Source: Anaerovorax sp. IOR16 (GTDB taxonomy: Bacteria > Bacillota > Clostridia > Peptostreptococcales > Anaerovoracaceae). From it: a stretch of 64,000 bases of DNA. The notes under the pieces are model-generated. The model saw only the letters and a program-made list of their open reading frames with translations. It had not been told where the DNA came from and searched no databases. Location of the stretch: positions 868,001-932,000 of the forward strand of contig NZ_JADQTL010000009.1 of NCBI RefSeq assembly GCF_017168145.1, read 5' to 3'. Positions 52,827-61,941 of this stretch are shown here, in pieces; position 1 is the first letter of the stretch, and every line of letters starts with the position of its first letter. The translations under genes were made by a program, and so were the position numbers.

Positions 52827-55073
52827 ATGAAAAGAGTCATAGCAATTGTCTTGACCCTCGTTATGCTGTTGTCTTTGACAGCATGTAAAGAAGAAAGTCC
52901 AGGGCAAAGCACTGCAGATAGCGATAAAGGTGTCATCAACAACCCGGTTGATAAAGTGGGATACCGCGCCATTAGTACCGAAGCAGTATTCCCAAGCACC
53001 AATATGTTCATTTACGACGGTGTCGCAAATGTTCCAGAGTACACCGTATTGCCTGGACTTGACAATATTGTCAATAAAAATCAGTTTAAATATGGCACCA
53101 ATGATGTAGGAGATTACTATTTCGCCCTTCAACTGTCGGACGAAGCCGCCAATCGCATCGAACAAAATGGCTTTGTTGTAATTGATTCATTGAATCACAA
53201 TGAATACTATAGTCAATATGAAAGCAATCGGTACGACTATATTCCCAGTTTTATTACCACCGATTCCGTTGTCCACACCTTCCATTTAATGTATGATTAT
53301 GTGCTGAAAGACGTTGAGCGAAGCAGTCTAATGCTTTGTTTGAAGAAGCTGTCATACAATATGGCAAAAGCGTCCTATCAGCAGTATTTGGAGCTAAAGG
53401 GGACGGAATTTGAAAACGCGGCATTTCGAAACGTGGCCTTTTTTTGTGTGGGCGGCAAACTCCTTGACAGTGATTTTACTGTGAAAAAAGAAGTTGTGGA
53501 TCTTGTCGACAAGGAAATTGCCTTAATCGAAGCTCATGAGGGAATTAAAAAGTCTCCGTTGATTAATTTTGGTCAAATCTTCATGAGTCCGATCGATTAT
53601 TATAGTGTCGATTATTCCCAGTTTATTCCCCGTGGCCATTATACCCAGTCAGAGGAACTGCAGGATTATTTCAAGGCATCGATGTGGTATGGCCAGATGA
53701 CGCTTCGTTCGGCCTATCCCGATGAGGTGCGTTCGGCGCTTCTGATGACTTCCGCTATTCAAACTGTGGAAAATTCACAGGACTGGAATACGATTTTTCA
53801 AACTATTAATTTCTTTGTGGGTGAATGTGACGACATTACACCGGTGGATTATACCCAAAGTCTGTCGGACATTTATGGCGACGATGTTGCCTCTCTGCCG
53901 GTTGTGACGGATAAGATCAAATTTGAGCAGACCCTTGAGGTGATAAAAGATTTGCCATCTCCAACCATAAATTCTATTCCTGTATATGAAGATACCATCC
54001 AGCCGAATCGCGATAAGGCAATTACTGGGTTCCGTTTCTTGGGACAGCGCTTTACAATAGATGCCAGCATCTTTCAGCGTTTGATTGATCGGGAAACCAA
54101 GTACCGTATGCTACCAAATGCCTTGGATGTGCCAGCGGCTTTTGGTTCAGATGAAGCTTACAATATCCTCAAAAGCGATTATAGTGTGGATAAATATCCA
54201 GATTATGACGGAAATCTTGGGAATGTGAGAGAATATATAAGCACAGTAAAGGATGATGTTTGGACGTCTAATCTCTATTGGTCGTGGCTCAATATGTTGC
54301 ATCCATTGGCAAGTAATATTGATAGAACGGGGTATCCCTTCTTCATGCAGAATGTGGCTTGGACGCGCAAGGAGCTGAATACGTTTTTGGGAAGCTGGAC
54401 GGAGCTAAAACACGATACCCTGCTTTACGCAAAGCAACCAATGGCAGAGAGGGGTGGAGGCGGTGATGAACCACCATTACCACCGGATGACAGGGGATAT
54501 GTGGAACCAAACCCTGAGCTTTTCGGCCGATTGGCTTTGCTTGTTAGTCAGACTAGGGATGGGCTTACAGTAGCGAATTTAATAACAGATGAAACGGCCG
54601 ATGCTCTGGAAAACTTATATGGAGTTGCAAACAAGCTTACAGAAATTTCCCAAAAGGAACTGGCGTATAAAAAGCTGACAAGTGAGGAATATGATTTTAT
54701 CCGCAATTATGGTGGAGAGCTTGAGCATATTTGGGACGCGGCGAAAAAAGACGAATTGGAAGCCTTAGAAGCTCAGTATGGATATGCCGATAAGGATTCG
54801 TATTTGTATGAGCACCCAGATGCTATTGTGGCCGACGTGGCCACCGATCCCAACGGGTTTATCCTTGAAGAAGCTACCGGCTTTGCCAAAACCATTGTCG
54901 TTGCCTTTCCAAGAGACGAGGGTGTAGTTCTCGGCGTAGGGCTAGTTTACTCCCAATATGAGTTTACGGTGCCTATTGATAAGCGGATGACCGACGAAGA
55001 GTGGCACCAGGCTCTCAACAGCAATAATATCCCACCTCTCTCCGAGTGGAAAAACGCCTTTATTGTTCAATGA
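52827..55073 (+). CDS. DUF3160 family lipoprotein
   Basis: Large exported protein of 748 residues with lipobox LLSLTAC at about residue 20. The DUF3160 region covers most of the length (FVVIDSLNHNEYYSQYESN, IPSFITTDSVVHTFHLMYDY, TRKELNTFLGSWTELKHDTLLYAKQ). It is sometimes found with FG-GAP or other surface proteins; the function is unknown. GC content is visibly higher than in neighbouring genes, close to balanced in places such as 54.8-54.9 kb, which suggests transfer. An AAGGAGG site precedes the start. The stop overlaps the next start (ATGA). Confidence 0.85.
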   Translation: MKRVIAIVLTLVMLLSLTACKEESPGQSTADSDKGVINNPVDKVGYRAISTEAVFPSTNMFIYDGVANVPEYTVLPGLDNIVNKNQFKYGTNDVGDYYFALQLSDEAANRIEQNGFVVIDSLNHNEYYSQYESNRYDYIPSFITTDSVVHTFHLMYDYVLKDVERSSLMLCLKKLSYNMAKASYQQYLELKGTEFENAAFRNVAFFCVGGKLLDSDFTVKKEVVDLVDKEIALIEAHEGIKKSPLINFGQIFMSPIDYYSVDYSQFIPRGHYTQSEELQDYFKASMWYGQMTLRSAYPDEVRSALLMTSAIQTVENSQDWNTIFQTINFFVGECDDITPVDYTQSLSDIYGDDVASLPVVTDKIKFEQTLEVIKDLPSPTINSIPVYEDTIQPNRDKAITGFRFLGQRFTIDASIFQRLIDRETKYRMLPNALDVPAAFGSDEAYNILKSDYSVDKYPDYDGNLGNVREYISTVKDDVWTSNLYWSWLNMLHPLASNIDRTGYPFFMQNVAWTRKELNTFLGSWTELKHDTLLYAKQPMAERGGGGDEPPLPPDDRGYVEPNPELFGRLALLVSQTRDGLTVANLITDETADALENLYGVANKLTEISQKELAYKKLTSEEYDFIRNYGGELEHIWDAAKKDELEALEAQYGYADKDSYLYEHPDAIVADVATDPNGFILEEATGFAKTIVVAFPRDEGVVLGVGLVYSQYEFTVPIDKRMTDEEWHQALNSNNIPPLSEWKNAFIVQ

Positions 55074-55672
55074 GTTATAAAGCATTATGCGTGCTTATCG
55101 CGGTGGTGCTCATGATAAGCGTGCTTTTACCGGGTTGTTCTCGGGAATACGGAGACACTGATGAGTATAGAGAATTCATAAAGGAAAAAGCTCTTTACGA
55201 ATCAGTTAACAAGGTAGAGACGTCGGGAGATTATACTTATGTCCTTGAGGACGGCGTTCTCTCTTTCCTTGATCAAAATGGGAAGGAAATCTGGCGCTCG
55301 GATAAATACTGGTTTGTCGATGATTTTAGTCTTTTTGACATTGATGGGGATGGGAATACCGATTGCTTATTTTCCCTGTGGAAATCCTATAGCTTTTATA
55401 AGAATTTCGATGAAAACGACGACCCACGAGTCAGAAATCATCTGTTTTTATATACCATTCGTGGCGGATACGCGAAAACGTTATGGGCATCATCAAATCT
55501 TCCACGACCAATCTACAGTTTTGAAATCAGTGAAGGCATTTCAAATCCTGTGTCTACCGGCGCGGTCTTAAGAACCGTTGAGGGCGAATATACGGAAGAT
55601 TATTCAAGAGACGAGCAAAGAGAATTTATATATACCTGGCAAGGATGGGGCTTTGTACCATGTATTAGCTGA
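55070..55672 (+). CDS. Lipoprotein with FG-GAP-like segment, partner of DUF3160 protein
   Basis: A 200-residue lipoprotein (lipobox SVLLPGC near residue 23) translationally coupled to the DUF3160 gene through an ATGA overlap. It carries a calcium-binding-like FDIDGDGNTDCLFSLW in a single FG-GAP/VCBS-type repeat and otherwise beta-rich sequence. It shares the higher GC of the upstream gene, so the two were probably acquired together. An extracellular complex is inferred. The role is unknown. Confidence 0.75.
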   Translation: MSYKALCVLIAVVLMISVLLPGCSREYGDTDEYREFIKEKALYESVNKVETSGDYTYVLEDGVLSFLDQNGKEIWRSDKYWFVDDFSLFDIDGDGNTDCLFSLWKSYSFYKNFDENDDPRVRNHLFLYTIRGGYAKTLWASSNLPRPIYSFEISEGISNPVSTGAVLRTVEGEYTEDYSRDEQREFIYTWQGWGFVPCIS

Positions 55673-55840
55673 CTGATGATACCAAAAGTGTTTATTTCCT
55701 ATTTATGCTCTCGACAGTATGTGACTTGCAGAGAGGTTAATGACGAACTAGTCTTCATTAGTTCGTGAAATTTAAGGCAATTTGGTAAAGAATTAAGGTA
55801 TATTGCATGCAAAGGAAGGAATAGTTATACTGGTGATGCT

Positions 55841-56419
55841 TTGAAAAAACATAAAAAAATAATATACATTCTAATTTTAATATTTCTACTTTGGTTTGGG
55901 ATCCATACGCTGATAATTACTATTGACGGGTTAAATGACGATCTTGGGAAGTCTGATGCTGCAGTCGTGTTAGGGAATAAAGTCGAGCTAGACGGAACCC
56001 CTTCTGTGAGATTGCAGGGGAGGTTAGACAAAGCAATCGAACTGTATGAGAAAGGATATTTTGATTACATTATCGTCAGTGGAGGCTTTGGGAAAGAAGG
56101 ATTCAGCGAAGCAATAGTAATGAAAGAATACTTGATAGAAAAAGGAATATCTGGTGATAGAATTCTAGTGGATGGAGTAGGAAATAATTCCTATATGACA
56201 GCAAAGAATACAAAAAAGATTATGGAGCAGATGGATTTTCATACCGTTACAATAATTTCTCAGTTTTATCATATCACAAGAACAAAATTAGCATTTTATA
56301 GGGTTGGATTAGATGATGTATATTCAGCCCATTCCACAAGCTATGAAGTCCGTGATATTTATTCGCTTTTAAGAGAGTTTCCTGCTTACTATAAATATCT
56401 AATAGATGGCAGCAGATAA
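55841..56419 (+). CDS. YdcF-like DUF218 protein
   Basis: A 192-residue protein with one N-terminal membrane anchor (about 5-28) and a DUF218/YdcF domain (DAAVVLGNKVELDGTPSVRLQGRL, YIIVSGGFGKEG, MKEYLIEKGI, ISQFYHITRTKLAF). Relatives (SanA, ElyC) affect envelope permeability and peptidoglycan or lipid-carrier metabolism. The start is TTG 55841. The 170 bp upstream contain a palindrome (ACGAACTA with TAGTTCGT, 55743-55766) of unknown meaning. Confidence 0.85.
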   Translation: MKKHKKIIYILILIFLLWFGIHTLIITIDGLNDDLGKSDAAVVLGNKVELDGTPSVRLQGRLDKAIELYEKGYFDYIIVSGGFGKEGFSEAIVMKEYLIEKGISGDRILVDGVGNNSYMTAKNTKKIMEQMDFHTVTIISQFYHITRTKLAFYRVGLDDVYSAHSTSYEVRDIYSLLREFPAYYKYLIDGSR

Positions 56420-56511
56420 CGAAAGATTACGCAGTCCAATTTTCCGTTTTCGAACGGTATATTTTTAAAATCAATTTAATGTCACTTTACTTTATAGAGG
56501 TATCAACTTTA

Positions 56512-57714
56512 ATGAAAATACTTACAACAACAATTAATACATGGATTGTATTTTGTGCTGCTAATATATACAGTCTACCTGCAATCCGGGAACATACATA
56601 TCTTGTGGTGATACTGACTATCGGCTTTGTTCTTGTTAATATAACTCCATCGTTCTATAAAAGAAAAATGCCAACGCTAAGGCTACGGGTTTGTGGTGAC
56701 GGATGCGAGCTTTTGATTATTTTCCTTATATCCACATTTCTATCAACGATGTTTTTTATTTTTAGGATGCATTTTGGCTTAACTTCTTCATGGATAGTAG
56801 GTCTATTATTTGCAATTGTCATGGAATCAATAGTTTTTTGGAATGGCATAGTCAGGGTCTATATTACTTCTTTGCAGCTTGCTATTAAATGGCGCCTGAT
56901 CGGAATTCTCTGTGGTTGGATTCCGATAGTTCATTTGTTTGTCCTATGTAAAATTATTCATATTGTTTTAAAAGAAACGGCTTTTGAAAGTGCAAAAATA
57001 TGGATTAACATTGAACGGCAAAAGAATTATATTTGTCGAACTAAATATCCTCTTCTTCTCGTACATGGTGTTTTTTTTCGGGATTTTAAATATTTAAATT
57101 ACTGGGGCAGAATTCCGAGTGAACTGGAAAGGAACGGAGCAATTATATATTATGGTAACCAACAGTCCGCTGCATCCGTTGCTGACTGTGGAAAAGAAAT
57201 ATCCGAAAGAATAAGCCAGATTGTCCATGAAACTGGTTGTAAAAAAGTGAATATCATTGCGCATTCAAAGGGCGGGTTGGATTGCAGATATGCTATCAGT
57301 AAATTTGGTGCAGAAAAGTGGGTTGCTTCAGTTACAACCATTAATACGCCTCACCGAGGATGTCTTTTTGCAGAGTATTTACTCTCAAAAATTCCTGAAA
57401 GCTCTCGGGATTTTATTGCACAAAAATATAATCTGGCACTCAAAAAATTAGGAGATAATAATCCGGATTTTTTGGCTGCAGTGAATGACCTGACAGTGTC
57501 TTCTTGTAAAAAAAGAAATGAAACAATCGTGGATGCTCCTAATGTTTTTTATCAAAGTGTCGGGTCTAAATTAAATAAAGCTACGAGCGGCAAGTTTCCC
57601 TTAAATTTCTCATATCATCTTGTAAAACATTTTGACGGTTTAAATGATGGTCTGGTGTCGATTGACTCTTTTACATGGGGGGAGACAAGTTTTTATTTTT
57701 ATATATTTTATTAA
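56512..57714 (+). CDS. Membrane-anchored lipase-like hydrolase, C-terminally truncated
   Basis: Alpha/beta-hydrolase of the triacylglycerol-lipase type, 400 residues. Four to five hydrophobic segments cover 1-150, and a lipase domain starts at LLLVHGVFFRDF. The nucleophile S252 is in NIIAHSKGG and the acid is probably D379 (FDGLNDGLVS). In relatives the chain goes on after WGE to a segment with the catalytic histidine (SHGDMIDL type). Here it ends 9 residues after WGE with an unrelated hydrophobic tail, so the histidine is missing. Probably inactive, or at best altered. ATG 56512 follows TAGAGGT. Confidence 0.75.
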   Translation: MKILTTTINTWIVFCAANIYSLPAIREHTYLVVILTIGFVLVNITPSFYKRKMPTLRLRVCGDGCELLIIFLISTFLSTMFFIFRMHFGLTSSWIVGLLFAIVMESIVFWNGIVRVYITSLQLAIKWRLIGILCGWIPIVHLFVLCKIIHIVLKETAFESAKIWINIERQKNYICRTKYPLLLVHGVFFRDFKYLNYWGRIPSELERNGAIIYYGNQQSAASVADCGKEISERISQIVHETGCKKVNIIAHSKGGLDCRYAISKFGAEKWVASVTTINTPHRGCLFAEYLLSKIPESSRDFIAQKYNLALKKLGDNNPDFLAAVNDLTVSSCKKRNETIVDAPNVFYQSVGSKLNKATSGKFPLNFSYHLVKHFDGLNDGLVSIDSFTWGETSFYFYIFY

Positions 57715-57815
57715 AAATACCGCCTAATAGTGTTATTATGTGCGGATATTATAGAATGAAATAATTTTTAATTAAATTGGAAACCAATTATATAGTTGAG
57801 GTCGGGGGTATACTT

Positions 57816-58838
57816 ATGAATAAACCTACTATTTTAGAACTTATTGAGCAAACTTTTTCTAATTATCCCATTGGAACTCTTTTTACTAGAGATGAGATAA
57901 TTCATACAATTTACGTAAAGCATGGGATTAATAAATCAAGTATTATCCCAAGTGGATATTGCTATAATATTACAAATTTGGGTAAACAAGCAGATAAAGA
58001 GATGAATAAGTTTTATATTTTTGAGTATGTTTTGAGAGGAAAATATAAATATCTTGGTAAAAACTATCCATATTCAGGAAAAGTTTATCATACACCAAAA
58101 GGGACAGGTGAAGTAGAAATTGTTGGCGAATGGAAAAATGGCAGATACTTTTCTAAATGGGGTATTGATAAAGCCATTAAAACAGATAATCCTAAATATA
58201 CTTTACAGAAAAGTTCAATATCTAAAGCAAAAAGACCGAGTAAACAGAGAAAGAGGGTAGATGTTCCTTACCCATCTATTACAGAGGTTGAGAAATATTT
58301 GGTTGCATGGGATAAACTAGAAAATTATTATCTACAAGAAAATGCATTGAACAAGCTGTTTTTTGAACTCTGTCCAAACAATAAAGATATTTCTGATGTT
58401 TTACTGAAAGCATCTACGCTGAATGACTTTTACAGTACGAATATATTTTCAATTTTTCCCGTTGCAAAACACATTGTAGATCTTGATATTGATGAAAGAT
58501 TGCAAAAAAATGATGAAACGTTGGTAGATGATATTAAGTGCATTAACATTAATGGACATGAAAAGAATTTTTATTCTTTTGCTACAAAATATTGTAGTCA
58601 TCACAATCCGAATGCTTATCCAATCTATGACAGATATGTGGATAAAGTTCTCTGCTATTTCAGAGATGTAGACGGGTTTTCTGAATTTAAAGGGGACGAG
58701 TTAAAAAATTATAAGAAATTTAAGCAGATTTTATTACAATTTCAATCATTTTATAAGCTTAAGAGTTATAATTTAAAAATGATTGATAAATACCTTTGGC
58801 AAGTAGGAAAGAAGTATTTTCCTACTAATTATAAATAG
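57816..58838 (+). CDS. Two-domain unknown protein (DUF7225-like N-terminus)
   Basis: A 340-residue soluble protein. The N-terminal 100 residues (ILELIEQTFSNYPIGTLFTR, IIPSGYCYNITNLGKQADK, YKYLGKNYPYSGKVYH) look like a small winged-helix module seen in stand-alone Firmicute proteins of the DUF7225 kind. A basic linker (KAKRPSKQRKR) precedes a C-terminal domain with FATKYCSHHNPNAYPIYDRYV, a motif also found in phage- and defence-associated unknowns. Function not assignable. ATG 57816 follows GGGGG. Confidence 0.65.
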   Translation: MNKPTILELIEQTFSNYPIGTLFTRDEIIHTIYVKHGINKSSIIPSGYCYNITNLGKQADKEMNKFYIFEYVLRGKYKYLGKNYPYSGKVYHTPKGTGEVEIVGEWKNGRYFSKWGIDKAIKTDNPKYTLQKSSISKAKRPSKQRKRVDVPYPSITEVEKYLVAWDKLENYYLQENALNKLFFELCPNNKDISDVLLKASTLNDFYSTNIFSIFPVAKHIVDLDIDERLQKNDETLVDDIKCININGHEKNFYSFATKYCSHHNPNAYPIYDRYVDKVLCYFRDVDGFSEFKGDELKNYKKFKQILLQFQSFYKLKSYNLKMIDKYLWQVGKKYFPTNYK

Positions 58839-58858
58839 TTTGCCTATTGGAGGAATTT

Positions 58859-59164
58859 ATGAAAAGATTAAATTACATATTACTTTGCATAATCCTAGTA
58901 ACAGGAAGTATAATGCTGACTGGCTGTAAAGCAGAGGTAGAAAAGAGCGAAAACGAACAATCACAACTACCTGAGAAGTATGAGTATGCGCTATATATAG
59001 GAGACAATGAATATGCCGTGAAAGAGGAACTGGTGCAGGATGTACCTTGGGATGGTGAAAAGGTAACTGACGAGCCTGAGCAATTTCCATTTCCGGCAGT
59101 TCGAAATTATGAGAAGGAAAATCTGAAATTATCCTCCTTTCTACTACAATATATTTATGGTTAA
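58859..59164 (+). CDS. Short lipoprotein, possibly cut by the IS element
   Basis: A 101-residue lipoprotein with a clear lipobox (MLTGC at about residue 22). The mature part contains EYALYIGDNEYAVKEELVQ, VPWDGEKVT, and ends NLKLSSFLLQYIYG. The stop falls at the start of the noncoding left end of the IS110 element. The protein may be the truncated head of a longer gene whose tail was displaced. GGAGGA lies at the right distance. Confidence 0.6.
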   Translation: MKRLNYILLCIILVTGSIMLTGCKAEVEKSENEQSQLPEKYEYALYIGDNEYAVKEELVQDVPWDGEKVTDEPEQFPFPAVRNYEKENLKLSSFLLQYIYG

Positions 59165-59189
59165 TGTGCTTGACAGCCAGTCAGGTCAC

Positions 59190-59415
59190 TATCCATCTTG
59201 TTGCTTAAGCTGTTAGAATGTATGGAGCAATAGGTATGGCGTCTTCCTTTCTTGGACTTCGCGTCCGTAAATTAGACTGCTAACCAGCTCCTCATTCGCA
59301 GCGTTCGTTTTATGCAGGTTGAACTGCTTCCTACAGTACGTTCGGGTCACACCACAGTAGATGGAATAGGCAATGAGTAAAACTGGTGTTTATCCATTGC
59401 AATAATCTATAGGAG
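59190..59415 (+). ncRNA. Candidate IS110 bridge RNA region
   Basis: IS110-group elements encode a structured bridge RNA in the noncoding end 5' of the transposase, which pairs with target and donor DNA. This stretch has no open frame and contains stable hairpin potential, such as GGACTTCGCGTCC at about 59267-59279, and further pairing segments. Presence is inferred from family and position; loops and guide sequences were not resolved by eye. Confidence 0.5.
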
Positions 59416-59425
59416 TGACAAATTT

Positions 59426-60631
59426 ATGAACGCAGTAGGTATTGATGTTTCTAAGGGCAAAAGCATGATTGCTATTCTCCGCCCATATGGTGAGATTGTT
59501 TCTTCACCTTTTGAGATTCACCACACTTCAAGTGAAATTAGTTTCTTAATTGAACAAATCAAATCCATTGAAGGTGAATCACGGATTGTCATGGAGCATA
59601 CTGGTCGTTATTACGAACCATTAGCTCATGAGCTTTCTCAGGCAAATCTTTTCGTAAGTGCCGTAAATCCAAAACTTATTAAAGATTTCGGAGATAATTC
59701 TCTCCGTAAAGTCAAGTCTGATAAGGCAGATGCTGTTAAAATAGCTCGTTATGCTCTTGACAGCTGGACTGATTTGAAACAGTATTGTCTTATGGATGAA
59801 ATACGCAATCAGTTAAAAACAATGAACCGTCAGTTTGGTTTCTATATAAAGCACAAAACGGCTATGAAAAACAACTTTATCGGCATTCTTGATCAAACCT
59901 ATCCAGGTGTTAATACTTACTTCGATAGCCCTGCCCGTAATGATGGTAGTCAGAAATGGGTTGATTTCGCCACTACATACTGGCATGTGGACTGTGTTCG
60001 TAAAATGTCTCTAAATGCTTTCACCGACCATTATCAGAAATGGTGCAAGAGAAAGAAGTACAACTTCAGTAAATCAAAAGCTGAAGAAATCTATGGTGCA
60101 GCTAAGGAGCTTATTCCCGTACTTCCTAAAGATGACTTAACCAAACTGATTGTTAAACAGGCTGTAGAACAGCTAAATATCGCCTCTCAAACAGTGGAAC
60201 AACTTCGTTCTTTAATGCATGAAACTGCATCTAAACTGCCAGAGTACTTTATCGTCATGGAAATGAAAGGCGTTGGTTCGTCTCTAGGTCCTCAGCTAAT
60301 TGCTGAAATTGGAGATGTTACACGCTTTACTCACAAAGGCGCCATTACAGCATTTGCTGGTGTCGATCCAGGTGTAAATCAATCTGGAACCTATGAACAA
60401 AAGAGTGTTCATGCTTCCAAAAGAGGATCTTCTACCTTGCGTAAAACTTTGTTTCAGGTCATGGACGCTCTTATCAAAAATAAGCCACAGGATGATGCCG
60501 TGTATCTATTTATGGACAAGAAACGTGCTCAAGGTAAACCTTATTATGTCTACATGACTGCAGGTGCCAATAAGTTCTTACGTATCTACTATGGACGAGT
60601 GAAAGAATACTTAGCATCTCTTCCGCAGTAA
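59426..60631 (+). CDS. IS110-family transposase
   Basis: RNA-guided DEDD recombinase of 401 residues. The N-terminal RuvC-like domain (DEDD_Tnp_IS110) has D8 in GIDVSKGKSM, a Glu in IVMEHTGRYYEPL, and the Asp pair in VKSDKADAVKIA. After a helical region the C-terminal Transposase_20 domain carries the serine motif region (GVGSSLGPQLIAEIGD, FAGVDPGVNQSG, SKRGSSTLRKTLFQ). The frame is intact with all key residues, so the element may be active. Confidence 0.95.
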   Translation: MNAVGIDVSKGKSMIAILRPYGEIVSSPFEIHHTSSEISFLIEQIKSIEGESRIVMEHTGRYYEPLAHELSQANLFVSAVNPKLIKDFGDNSLRKVKSDKADAVKIARYALDSWTDLKQYCLMDEIRNQLKTMNRQFGFYIKHKTAMKNNFIGILDQTYPGVNTYFDSPARNDGSQKWVDFATTYWHVDCVRKMSLNAFTDHYQKWCKRKKYNFSKSKAEEIYGAAKELIPVLPKDDLTKLIVKQAVEQLNIASQTVEQLRSLMHETASKLPEYFIVMEMKGVGSSLGPQLIAEIGDVTRFTHKGAITAFAGVDPGVNQSGTYEQKSVHASKRGSSTLRKTLFQVMDALIKNKPQDDAVYLFMDKKRAQGKPYYVYMTAGANKFLRIYYGRVKEYLASLPQ

Positions 60632-60655
60632 TTACCACATACATACCCTTATTTC

Positions 60656-60682
60656 AGACCAGCCATATCCGGTGGTCTTTTT
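60656..60682 (+). terminator. Hairpin at the right end of the IS
   Basis: AGACCA (60656-60661) pairs with TGGTCT (60673-60678), followed by T residues. It would terminate transposase mRNA. Confidence 0.6.
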
Positions 60683-60825
60683 GTGATGGTCATATTTCCT
60701 CATTGTACTTTTGAAAAAAATCAACTTTTTACTATTGACTTTTTATTTGCAGGCTAATTAACTTGTACATTTACGTTTTTTATAATTTTATTATATATTT
60801 TTATTGCCAAGAAAGCTAGAATCCG

Positions 60826-60854
60826 TAACACATATTTTGTGTTTGAATATACTA
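60826..60854 (+). promoter_or_regulatory. Candidate late-sporulation (sigma-K-like) promoter
   Basis: AATATACTA at 60846-60854 resembles the sigma-K -10 CATANNNTA with one mismatch, and AAC lies 16 bp upstream as in the sigma-K -35. The fit is weak but suits the spore-surface-like gene that follows. Confidence 0.3.
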
Positions 60855-60900
60855 TCTGTGAAACCAATTACTTAATTGACCAAAAAAAGGAGGTAAATAT

Positions 60901-61941
60901 ATGAGTTGTTTCGGTGGACGTATATCGCCGGACCTCTTTTCAAATTGCTGCAACGGACACGATATGTGTGAGTTCGACGGTAATTTAAACAACGTTGTCT
61001 CGGAGCCGATTTATGTACAAAAGGTTTTTGATGCTGTACTGTTTAATCTTCAAGGGTTAAAAACAGTCAACAATCAATGCTTCACTCCAGCAATTCCTAG
61101 AGGCCACCGCTTAAAACGTATTGTAGATATTCGCTGTAAAAGAGCCTTCAACCCTCAAAACGTAGAAGACCCTACTAATTTAAAGCTAAATATCAATACG
61201 ACAATTTCAGGCGGAACCTTTATTAAATGTGCAAACGGCGACGATGTAACTGTTGTAGGTCCAGACGGTACTTATTCAGAAAAAATTGTTTATGCAGATA
61301 CTCAGGATTGTGATGATAAGGGCAGGGGAACCCCTATTTTCGGTACACAAAACATTTCCATTACTGGTGATGTAATGGTATATTTGGATCTGTTACTCTG
61401 TGACAGATATGATCATGAAGTTACCTTTACTGTTTACACTAAGGTAAATATTGCACAGGAATGTGCTCCGCTGTTACTTACAAACTTCTTTGAACTTTGT
61501 ATCCCATCTACACAAAACAGTGCATTCCTTCCACGCTTTACTGAATTCTGTAATCCAGCATGCGAAACAAGACTGGCAACCAATAATATGGGCCGTGATT
61601 TAACCATCTGCCCAGACGGTACAGTAAAAGCCAATCTGATCATCGCGTTATGTGTTACTTGTGAAAAGAAAATCATAGTTCCTGTTCAGCTTTGCGTACT
61701 TTCTACTGGTTATGTTCAATTGTTACCAGAATCCTCTTCAATTTGCGATAGCTTCCCTCAACTATTTCCAAATCAAATCCAAAGCAAATACAATCCGGAA
61801 GTAGAAGAGGAAGAAGATGATTGTCAATGCATTTGCGATCCTTGCTGTGATCCTTGCTGCGACCCATGCAGAGATAATAATTTCAATGATTGCTGTGATC
61901 CTTGCCGACCAAATAATAACAACAATAATAGAAGAAGATAA
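60901..61941 (+). CDS. Cysteine-rich probable spore-surface protein
   Basis: A 346-residue protein without signal peptide, rich in Cys. Residues 1-290 contain two related beta-rich segments (SEPIYVQKVFDAVLFNLQG; ITGDVMVYLDLLLCDRYDHEV; LIIALCVTCEKKIIVPVQLC). The tail has an acidic stretch (EVEEEEDD) then repeats of CDPCCDP and an Asn/Arg end (NNNNNNRRR). Cys-rich, Asn-rich tails of this kind occur on clostridial spore coat or exosporium proteins, which crosslink by disulfides. No named family is recognised, and the role is inferred. AAAGGAGG precedes the start. The gene's last seven codons and terminator are duplicated 1257 bp downstream. Confidence 0.72.
   Translation: MSCFGGRISPDLFSNCCNGHDMCEFDGNLNNVVSEPIYVQKVFDAVLFNLQGLKTVNNQCFTPAIPRGHRLKRIVDIRCKRAFNPQNVEDPTNLKLNINTTISGGTFIKCANGDDVTVVGPDGTYSEKIVYADTQDCDDKGRGTPIFGTQNISITGDVMVYLDLLLCDRYDHEVTFTVYTKVNIAQECAPLLLTNFFELCIPSTQNSAFLPRFTEFCNPACETRLATNNMGRDLTICPDGTVKANLIIALCVTCEKKIIVPVQLCVLSTGYVQLLPESSSICDSFPQLFPNQIQSKYNPEVEEEEDDCQCICDPCCDPCCDPCRDNNFNDCCDPCRPNNNNNNRRR

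Larger units (their letters stand above)
59165..60700 (+). mobile_element. IS110-family insertion sequence
   Basis: One transposase gene flanked by noncoding ends of about 260 bp (left) and 50-70 bp (right). IS110 elements lack terminal inverted repeats and usually make no target duplication, so exact ends cannot be read from one copy. The borders given are approximate: the left follows the lipoprotein stop and the right lies after the hairpin at 60656-60682. Confidence 0.75.

Noticed and set aside
52706-52888. A 60-codon + strand frame before the DUF3160 gene
   Set aside because: It overlaps the DUF3160 ribosome site and start and shows no protein-like features.
55743-55766. ACGAACTA-N8-TAGTTCGT palindrome as a LexA box
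   Set aside because: The half-sites are too far apart for the GAAC-N4-GTTC operator. It was left as a palindrome of unknown meaning.
59165-60700. Terminal inverted repeats or target duplication for the IS
   Set aside because: None could be read, as is normal for IS110. The ends are given as approximate instead.
61826-61912. Short tandem repeats in the coat-like gene as a CRISPR array
   Set aside because: The repeats are 9-15 bases, in frame, and encode the CDPCCDP tail; there are no spacers and no cas genes in the window.
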